Positions 1 through 9,177 of a DNA stretch of 64,000 nt are shown one piece after another. The stretch's first letter is position 1. Each line of letters opens with the position of its first letter. The position numbers were made by a program, and so were the translations under genes. Under the pieces are notes generated by a model. It was given only the letters and a program-made list of their open reading frames with translations, did not search any database and was not told the DNA's origin. Origin of the DNA: Apricaphanius iberus (lineage: Eukaryota; Chordata; Actinopteri; Cyprinodontiformes; Aphaniidae); NCBI GenBank assembly GCA_028564705.1, contig JAPXFQ010000061.1, forward strand, positions 1 through 64,000, read 5' to 3'.

Positions 1-1017
1 CCTTAAGGTGATATTGATACATTATACACTGAAATAGAACCAGAGCAGTCAGGTAACACTATGCTTTTTAATTTCTTAATTCGTCATTCAAATTTACCAT
101 GCTGCTAATGCCGTATTTGATAGCTTTGTACGACTTCCTGCGGGGGGAAAGAAACTCTAAGTTGTCATCAGCAAATTTTGGAATTACAATGGACAAATTC
201 CATATCCGGAGCCTTTCATAAAGCCTTTAATGAGTTTCCAGATTTGCATATATAGCACACAAAATATATGAAAATATGTTATTTGGTCCAGGAACTCATC
301 GCTACTTGTACCAAGAGTGATGAAACCCTTGTATTTGATACAGCAATCTACGAGCTTCTATTAGTATTCGGAATTGTCCCACTCTCCTTCCCTCTTTTAA
401 AAATTAGTCTTTTATGTACTTCCAAATATTCATCCATGGCTGTTCCCAAAAATAGCTATTTGAAGAACTGAGTCTTGATAGCTCATATTTACATAGAATG
501 ATCAGAACACTGAAAAAAAGAGGCAGACTCTAGCACAAACTGGTCTTTCAAATTTACTTTCAACAATTCTGCTGAGATATTTGACATTCGTTAAGCATGA
601 ACAAAAGTAAAGATGTTTGTCTGTATACACAATATATATACACACACACACGTGACAGCATGTGTGTAAATAAGTGAACGAGTACTTCCTATCCAACATT
701 AAGACACTTTTTTTTATATAAAATGAGGATTTCAGCATTATTTCGGATTTGAAAGTTTAACAACATCAGTTTGTGGCACCAACTCTGATGTCTCCTGGAA
801 CATAGGATGAACACCTTTCTTATTTTAAAACAGAAATGAACATGTATGCACTCAAGCCTAACATTTTTAAACATGAATACCCATCAAGGGGCAAAAACTG
901 GCACCCCTACAGCTCTCCTCATTTTGGGTTCATGTCTGAACAACTGACCCGGCGAACAAAAAAAACAAAAACAAAAAACAGAAAAAAATAAACAGAAATC
1001 ACCACCAGTGCTGGTGT
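1..1017. other. 3' flank of the SET-recombinase gene; no supported gene
   Basis: AT-rich sequence downstream (on the minus strand) of the SET-recombinase stop codon. It has a short CA tract near 643-652 and an A-rich tract at 957-990. A 21-bp stretch at 779-799 repeats one at 1143-1163 inside the last coding exon. A GT donor-like site near 51 could end an exon entering from the left on the plus strand, but too little is visible to call it. Confidence 0.5.
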
Positions 1018-4000
1018 TTATGGAACAAACTCCAGTGCCAGCTGGAGGATTGGTTCTTGAGCATATCCCAGGTCCCACCTGCCTAGGTCTTCTGCACCTC
1101 CTGCTTGGGTCTGTGACATCTGGCCCTCTGGTGTTTCTTGGTCCAACTCTGATGTCTCCTGGATTATAGGACCGGGAACACACCCCGGGTCATGTCCGAC
1201 TGGGGTTTCTGGATCCTTTTCGTCGGTTTGTAGCATGCAGTCGGGAGTCTGCTCAGGTGGAGGCGCTCGCACACCTTCTGTTGTGTGGGCAGTCAGGGGC
1301 TCAGGGTTGCTTCTAGGTTCCTCTGGAGCTGTAGGTGCTGCTGTGAACCTTGTGGCCTGGTCAGCAAGATGTGCTGGAAGGGTCTCTCCCATGGGTGCTT
1401 TCCCGAGGAGGGCATTGGAAAGATTTGCTCTGTGGGCATAATAGTCTGCAATTGATTGGCTCAACATCTCAACAACACAAGCACACTTGGAAGGTGTGTA
1501 AACATGCATTTGTGAGACAGATTCTTCGTCTGAGAAATCCAATTTCCTCTTGGACCTGCAAGGTTGAGCCGATGGAAGGCTATCCTGTGATGGAACCTCT
1601 AATTTCGAAGTGATTCCCACCACCTGTTTTCTCTCCTTTTCAGGTAGGTCTTCTTTGGCCTGGACACCCAAACAAAGATAATAAAAAAAACAATTACAAC
1701 TTAAAATCCATACTATGGCCAGATTCCAACTTGCATGAACTACTTACCTGAGCAGAGACACTGCTCTGTATCTCATTAAAGCAGTTTTTTCCCTTCATTC
1801 CACAGTCCGCCCAGGCGAGATTAAGGAAGCTCCCAGCATGTACAATCCGTTTTCCAAGTGTTGTGTGGAAAACATAATCACTGCCCCAACCTTGAGGACA
1901 GCAATTGCAGTTGGTCAAGTTTTCCAGCCACTTAAATTCATCCTCATTTAGGTTGAACGTAGCCTGACCAAATGACTGCACAGTTTTGTAGTCATTCACC
2001 TTGGGAAATAAAATTCAGAAAAGTATGATTTGTCTGAGTAGGTGCACTTTAAGCAAAACAAATCACCAATGACATGTGATTTGCAGCCACTTGTCTTTAA
2101 CACAGCATTTAATTAATCTACAAGCTCCCATTAGCCTTTGGACTTAATCTGCTCTCTCCTTCTGTCTCAATTGATGAGAATGTGGAATCAATTGGTCCCG
2201 TTAGAACCCATAATTGCTTTCACCTCAAGTCATGCAGCCACCAGTATGTGATACAGCAGTCTACAAGCTTCCATTGGTGAAATAAAAGAAAAAGGTTGTT
2301 CATTTCAGTGATATGTTGACAACCTAAAATTGAATATGTCCATTAAAGATGGGGTCACTCGTTAAGAAACTGACCAGGAAGGGATGACATACATTCCAGG
2401 TTCCAAAGTCCAGCCCATGATAAATAATCCCTCAAACACTAGAGGTACTTACCAGAATTTGGAATCTCTCTCCATGATTCCAACAGTCAAAGTTGACCAC
2501 ATTTTCTTTTTTCATGTTGGTAAGGACAAGCGATCTGTATCCGGTTAGAAGGCATAAGTAGCCCATGATGTAGCCCATGAGCTTAGAATGCTCATATTCC
2601 TGTGTTCCACTACCGTCCAATCGCTCTACAAAAACACCATGGAGCAAAAGACTGAGTTATGAATACAAGCTATCAAAGAACAAGGAATACAGCATGAATA
2701 AATATACTACTTACCAAACAGTTTGGGAATATTTTCCCTCGCAGCCATCATGAAAGCTATTTCTTGAGCTGATTTTAGTTGATCATCTGAGAAAACAGTG
2801 ATATACACCACAGTCGATGAGTATCCAAATTAAAATTTCCTTAGATAGCACGAAGATGAACTTCATAAAATGTACCTCTTTTACGATGTAAAACTTTTTG
2901 CCGGTGGACGACCCGTGTACTTTGAAACTCGGCCTGGATCCTCTTCAGCTCACACTGAATTTTTTTAAAATCTTTCTTTTTAAGCTCACTTTGGCCCAGG
3001 AAGGAGTTTTCAACATGTGTGAAAAACATAATCAAGTTGGTTATCATATCTTTTATTGTTGAGCGCTGGTAGCCCTCCAGGACCAGGTGTATTGGCCAAC
3101 TATGGAAAAAGATAAGCAGTAACTAGCCACAAATACTTCCAATTCCAACACCACATTTGACATTCCATGTTCCCATCTATATCACAACAGAGATTACAAA
3201 TTGGAATCCACATAAAATTTTGGGAGAAATTTGTGACTACGTAAAAAAATATATTTCTAGAACAAAAAAAAACAAAAAGAAAAAAACAACTTACCCACGC
3301 AACTTGTCTGTTTGGTTCAGGAACCTTAAGTCACTGGAGACCATCTTGGAGGGTAGACCAGTGGCCATGTAGTGGCAAAAGTGGAGTGCATGGATGGATG
3401 ACTGCCTTGCATTGTCCCCGTCTTTCCTTCCCGTCCATGACCCCAAGGAAGATTTCAAAAAGTCTTCAACAGTCTTTTCTGCATTATAAAAATAAAAACT
3501 GGTTGTACAATCGCCAAAAAACAAAGGTGAAAGGAGAAGAAAATTACTCTTCTCTCTACCCCAAATTGGCATTGGATAAGAAAGAATACCTTACCATAAA
3601 AACAAATGCCCTCGTTGACATGGTCCCTCTTTAGAACAGAGAGAGGTGCTTTCAGCGGAATGGATGTCTCTTGCGGCAATGATATTAAACAGTTTACCTT
3701 CTTTTCCAGCTGCTGCAACCTGGAATCAAACTGTTCCCACTTGTATGTGCAGTCAGTTGACATTAAAGCAGTCGTAACTCTTCTGTTGCCACTCAAGTGC
3801 CCTGGTAGGTTAACTGAAGAAAGCAAACTCTCACATGACGGGGGAGGTATGGACCTACATGGGGCGATGGAAGGAATTTGGTGACTCTGGGAGGTGTTTT
3901 GGGCCCCAGAAAAAGTGGTTGAAGGAAGTGGCTGACTAGTATTTCGAGGAAGGACACTGGAGGACATGGTGTAAGTGGGATCCTGTCCTTGTGGTATGGG

Positions 4001-5068
4001 GTTGCAACAATGGAAGGCGCAATGGGTTCCAGTCGAAGGATCATTGTTTAAGAATGAATTCCTCCTTTTACCTTTAGCTGTAGAGATCTTAGTGCTTCTT
4101 CCCTGCCTCTTTTTGGCCCTGGAAACTTTTCTTTCTGGCTGTCCTTTCAGAGCTGGTCTAGAACCCTTGTTTCTTTTTACTACCTCCTTTCCTTTTCTGT
4201 GTGCGCAAACTGTGCTTCTTTTCACCACCTTGCCATCAAGCCCTACAAAACTCTTCTCTCTGCGATTGCGAAGATGTCTCTCCCTGATTTGGCACTTTGG
4301 GCTCACAGGGTTTTTTGCTTCCTCAGAAAGAGGCTGTTTTTTAAAGAGACCCTCTCCATTCTGTTCACAGGTGCAGCATTCACACTTTTCATTTTGATCC
4401 CCAAAAAAGCTGGAACCATAGTAAATTGTAATCTCCTCCCCGGGTGAGATTGGTCGAATCGTTTCAACACAAGCGATATTCTCACCAGCAATAAACTTGC
4501 AGTTTGGTTTACAGTCGTGGTTTATGAAAGCTGCAGGCCCAAGCCACAGCTGAGCGCAGCGTTTCCGCGTTGAATACATCACACTGAAGTCATTGACTCC
4601 TGCTCTCAAAACATCGCTGTCAGCAGGGCCAAAATCTGCTCTACAGCCCAGCAGGACCTCAATACGCTGTCCTGCCAACCAGTGCTTTGTAGAGGTTACC
4701 TTTGCTCCATTGGTCTCCAAAGAGTATCTGTCACATGAGTCTATCTTGACACCACTGTCCAACAGGTAGGCACGTAAGTAGCGATAGACATGTTGCCTCA
4801 GTAGGTCCTGATGATGGATTCCCAGAGAATTATAGAAGTCCCAAATCTGTTTGTCCACCGTCAGCGCCTCAAATGTCTTGTTGAAGTCATGAGTCTGCTG
4901 AAATCGCTTTAAGGTCTCTTTCAGATTATCCCAATGCTGAATATCTATTAGAGGTCTGATATTCATTTTATGGGTTCTGAAGCCCAGCAGAGGGTCCAGC
5001 ACAAGAGAAGTTGCAATGTCATCGGTCTCACACAGCTCCTTCACACTCATTCTTCTGCATCCGTCCAT
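1018..5068 (-). CDS. KMT5B/C-like SET methyltransferase fused to a Crypton-type tyrosine-recombinase-like domain
   Basis: Seven coding exons on the minus strand join in frame with GT-AG borders: 5068-3595, 3478-3295, 3099-2876, 2786-2715, 2625-2453, 1999-1748 and 1659-1018, totalling 3021 nt (1006 residues). Met7 (MSVKELCE) is the start that best matches KMT5B/C; Met1 is the upstream alternative. Residues about 10-240 form the SUV4-20 SET region, with [10 protein letters not shown] at 181-190, GEEITIYYG at 210-218 and a post-SET Cys cluster CECCTC at 229-234, which implies histone H4 Lys20 methylation in the nucleus. Residues about 250-340 are Lys/Arg-rich and NLS-like. From residue 492 the exons resemble the DNA-binding and catalytic parts of Crypton-like tyrosine recombinases: [10 protein letters not shown] (Arg682), NDYKT (Lys714) and candidate Tyr866/867. 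The usual second Arg looks replaced by Gln787. The tail after about 880 is Pro/Glu-rich. The SET call is firm; the recombinase call rests on recalled motif order. Whether the gene is mobile or domesticated is open. Confidence 0.82.
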
Positions 5069-5087
5069 TCTCCTCCACCGTCAACAT

Positions 5088-5420
5088 GCTGGGAGTCAAT
5101 TTCAATTAATTAGATTTGTTTTTCCATTTAATTTCAATCTATGAATTAAGTGGGAGGTAGATTGAAATTTGGAAATAAAATTGATATTCCACATTTACGT
5201 CCACAGGTTTGTTTTCAATAGAAAACGCTATAAAAAGGGACTTTTTAAAAGTTAAAATGCATAAAACTGACATTGGGATGTTACCTACTACAATACGACA
5301 AAACCAACCAAGTATTAACATTTTTGTGTAAGGAAAATTTATAAATTACAGTGTTAACTCTTACTCACCATGTGCTCAACGCTCCTTCTGTAGCTCAACC
5401 TCTATAGCTCCTACTTCCTG
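5088..5420 (-). promoter_or_regulatory. Probable 5' UTR exon, UTR intron and promoter side of the SET-recombinase gene
   Basis: On the minus strand a good donor (GTGAGT, complement of 5363-5368) follows a short exon ending at 5369, and an acceptor (TGACTCCCAG) opens the coding exon at 5088, 20 bp before the first ATG. This places a non-coding first exon around 5369-5420. No TATA box is obvious. The exact start of transcription cannot be seen. Confidence 0.45.
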
Positions 5421-6269
5421 TTAACGAAAGGAAGTCCATGTTTTCATCTACAGGCATTCATTAAACAATAGATATGAACATGGAAGGTAAGAACATTGAC
5501 TTAATTTAATTTTTTCATCTATTATTAAACTTATTTGTTTCTAAAATTAATACAGCACACAAAAAGCTTTTCTGATCCCTCACAGGCAATCATCCAACAT
5601 GGAATGCTTGTGTCATGGCTCCTTATATAAACAAAAGCCTGCCTGATGAGAATATAAGCTCCAGGTGTGCAACAGCCTGGGACAGTGGAGCAAAGATCCT
5701 CTGGAAAACAGGACCTCACACTTAGGTGTAAAAAGCAGACACCAGAATCTTAACAACACCTGCACATGCTGTTGACTTTTATTCAATTAAGTAAATTAAC
5801 AACAATTTTTATTGCTATTTGACTAGTTTGAATGATAAAGCTGTTTAGCTTATTTTGGCTTTAACGTTTTTAATAGTATAATATTGTAAACAACATAAAA
5901 TCATGTAATGCTTAATACTGAAATTGTTGTTAAGATAGACTTACTGAGAAATAATGCATGATATATGATTATCAAAAGGAGCCTTATATCTATAAAACCT
6001 CAATTGTAAAAGCTAATTTGTTCAACTCAACACAGCAATCAGATCATCATTCTGCTTGCTTTGGTGCTGAAAAGGACAATTAGAAGGCAAAAAGATATTG
6101 GAAGTCAGTTTTTAATGCAGGCAGGTCACTTGTCTGCAGTCAAAAAGCTATGACCAAGTCAACTAATTTCATGTCAGTAATCAAGGAAGCCTTAAGGTCC
6201 ACTTGTCCAACAGAACTGCCTACAGTAACAAATCTGTCAAAGGCTAAAAAATAGAGTTCGAGATTGGAG
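5421..6269. other. Intergenic, no gene seen
   Basis: AT-rich single-copy-looking sequence between the SET-recombinase promoter side and the first copy of the 842-bp repeat. It holds only short open frames without recognisable motifs. Confidence 0.5.
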
Positions 6270-7124
6270 CATTTTTCTGACATGGGTTATACAGATCCCT
6301 AAGAGCATCCGAGAACATATCCAGCCATGTCTCTAAAGCTTTCCACCTCTGAGCTACGGCTTTCTAAAATTTTGAGGTCAAGACGTCACCCCTTGCACTG
6401 CACCCAGGATTTTGGGGGCCTATTCAGCCATAAAGAGGGATAGAGACTTGGAACCACTTTCTGGCTTAAACCTGGCTACCCACCGATGAATTGTGTCTTT
6501 TTTGGTCACATAAACCCCCCAGAAAGGACCCCAAAATATACCGTAAAGTAAGGGGTTTCGCCTGCCTTTAATAGATTGAAATTTGGAACATTAGATGCAA
6601 ATATGGACGGAAGTTATTTCTTCTCCAACCCTGAAAAAAACAAGCAAGGACGACAGTTAGGGCACCGTTGCGACCGCGTGACCGAGGATTTTAACATGGA
6701 CCTTTGCCCAGGTCTCCACACCCAACCGTTGCCAAGTTCATTCCAGAACAGCTCCAACTACATGGCGCTTACCTATGTGATACAGCTATTTGAGAGCTTT
6801 CCGACGGTGTCAGTTGCTACCCCCTCGCTGCTTTCCTTATAGAGATACAGCATTTAATGTGGTGAACAATTTCTAATTTTGGTGCCCATTAGCTCTGCAC
6901 AGGATGGAACCAGAGCTCTGGTTCTAAGGCTGGGCGAATCAGTTCGATGAGACCTTTCCGTTGGTGTCTGGATCATGCCTCTAGGTTAAAGTATGTCCAA
7001 GTTTGCCCCATTCACCTTGTTTGGCTAGAAGGAGTCAGGGTGCATGACTTTTCATGGTCTCTGTGAGTCTGGAGCCGTGTTGGAACTTTCAACCAAAACA
7101 ATAAGATACAGGCATTATTCTTAC
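6270..7124 (+). repeat. Detached, diverged copy of the 842-bp satellite unit
   Basis: The landmark 'ttttgaggtcaag' at about 6366 and its counterpart at about 7209 lie 843 bp apart, the same spacing as in the main array at 12.69-20.44 kb. The copy matches array units along its length but is more diverged, and it runs into the left 1.2-kb direct repeat. Confidence 0.8.
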
Positions 7125-8338
7125 ATAGGTTATACAGGTCCCTGAGATCATCCGAGAACCTATCCAGCCGTATCTCTAAAGATTTCCACTTCCGAGCTAT
7201 GGCTTTCCAAAATGTTGAGGTCAAGAGGTCACCCCTTGCACAGCACCCTGTATTTTCGGGGCCTATTCGACCATACAGAAGGATAGAGACTTGGAACCAC
7301 TTCTGGCTTAAACCTGGCTACCCACCGATGAATCGTGTTTGTTTTGGTTACATAAACCCCCCAGGAAGGACCCAAAAATGTCCACTAAGGTCAGGGGCGT
7401 CGCCTGCCTTTAATAGATTGCAATTTGGAACAATAGGTGTCAATATGGAACGAGGTTTTCCAGAAGAGCGCCAACTACGTGGCATTCACATATGTTGTAG
7501 AGCACTCTGACAGCTTTCCAAACAGGTCTTTATATAACCTCTGACTTCTTCCACACAGGAGATACTTCGACGAATTAAGCTTCCCATCCCCCACCCTGTT
7601 GTCAGAGACCAAACAGTACTTCAGGATCTGTTGACTGGGAGATGATCGGGACATGATTTTTTGATCATCGCCAATTGAGCTGATATTCAGATATGTGATA
7701 GGTTTTGCACAGATGCACCGTGTGTGAAATTTATGTGCTTCCTGTCGTTAACCGTGAGCCTGAAAATCCATGATTCCATCATCCAGATTTGTATATATTC
7801 ACATTAAAATTTGTCTCATCTTCATTGCCAGTCATGTCATTTTTTTATTTATTTGGGGATGTCTGTACAGTGGTCTGTTCTCACCAATAAGTGGGGAGTC
7901 AGTGACAGGAGTTGAAAATCTTTACAAGCATGTTTTTTCCCAAATGTCCGCCCAGCTACATCGTTGCCCACTGCCTTTTTGTAGACTGTGCAGAGTTCTC
8001 CCAAGCTTCTCTACTCAGTGTTCTCGGTGCTTGCCTTCCCATGATACAGAACCTTAAAGTTGAGGAATATTGGACTTTTGGTGCCCTCTAGCCTCCGTAT
8101 TAAACTATTCAAGTTGGGGACAAGCACACCGAAGACGTGGGTTTCGTCGTCCTACGACCTGGTTTAAATTTGACCTTTTAAAACTGGAAACGTGATGGAG
8201 GAGCTGGGTGAGAGTGCTACCAAACTCGCTTCGGGCCTGGGCTGTACTCAATTTCATAGGTGAAATGACATTGGAAATGACATCCCCCACATTTGCATGT
8301 AAAAATGGAACACCCTATATGTCTATGTGAAAATATGG
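7125..8338 (+). repeat. Left copy of a 1.2-kb direct repeat
   Basis: Collinear with 21089-22298 at an offset of about 13,962 bp, with few differences. The first 350 bp or so is 842-bp satellite sequence; the remaining 850 bp (from about 7480) is found only in these two copies. Similarity stops at 'aaatatgg' in both. The two copies bracket the 917-codon gene and the satellite array. Confidence 0.85.
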
Positions 8339-8392
8339 GAGATACAGAATAACATTAAATTTTGAATTGGAATTTAAAATGTCTCTACCACC

Positions 8393-8655
8393 TTGGGGTG
8401 ACTGTGGCTCAGTAGATTGAGTAGTTGTCTTGCAATCGAAGGGTCATAGGTTTGATTCCAGCTTCCTCCAGTCACATGTCATTGTGCCCCTGGGCAAGGC
8501 ACTTAACCCCAAATTGCCCACTGATGATTGTATTGGTGTATGAATGTGTGCGCATTTGTGAGTGCGAATGGGTGAATGTGGCTCCAGTGTGAAGCAGTTT
8601 GAGTGGTCAACATGACTAGAAAAGTGCTGTATAAGTTCAGTCCATTTACAATTTA
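8393..8655 (+). mobile_element. tRNA-derived SINE
   Basis: The head carries pol III promoter-like boxes: A box 'tggctcagtag' (about 8405-8415) and B box 'ggtttgattcc' (about 8449-8459). A tRNA-unrelated body follows, with the 'cctgggcaaggcacttaac' stretch typical of fish SINEs, and the element ends near 'gttcagtccatttac'. This is a common teleost dispersed repeat. I did not find convincing target-site duplications. Confidence 0.75.
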
Positions 8656-9177
8656 CTTCCTATCAAGGGGCAATTAATTTGTAATTAAGTTTGTCAGACA
8701 GGTTTTCTTAACACCACAAGAACTTATTATTAAATACTTATATATTCACTCATCTCTGCCATTCGAACTCCAGCTCCCAGAGTTAGAGGGCTTGTTTTGC
8801 TGAGCTCCTGCATTACTTTCAATTACCATTTAACACTTTCCCTTTTCATATTGCATGCTGTAATTGCATTGCAATTGCTCATTCTTCTCCAAGCTCCCAT
8901 AGAGTGAGGACATATTTTTCAAAGCTCCTGCATTTAATAACATTTAATTATTGCACACTTGGTGGTTAGTATTTAAATTTTATACTTACCTTATTCATTT
9001 GCAGTCCAGCTGCTGAAAACAGAGCTAGTGTTCCCAGTTTGCTCCATCTTTGAATGGGCAGAAATTCATTATTTCAAAAATATTTTGCACTGTGTGTAAA
9101 CTATTTTGAAGTGTACAAAACTTACACAGTTTATGCACGTGTTTTGTGCTTTCACAAGGTCCATCCAGGTGCTGATC
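8656..9177. other. Upstream region of the 917-codon gene
   Basis: AT-rich. Acceptor-like sites at about 9013 ('catttgcag') and about 9158 ('gctttcacaag') suggest that a 5' UTR exon may be spliced to the coding exon. No clear TATA box or CpG island is visible. Confidence 0.35.

Noticed and set aside
3606..4447. Plus-strand open frames of 82-140 codons
   Set aside because: They are antisense to the SET-recombinase first coding exon, which has a clear family match.
8393..8470. tRNA gene
   Set aside because: The A and B boxes belong to a SINE head; the sequence does not close into a tRNA cloverleaf and continues into a SINE body.
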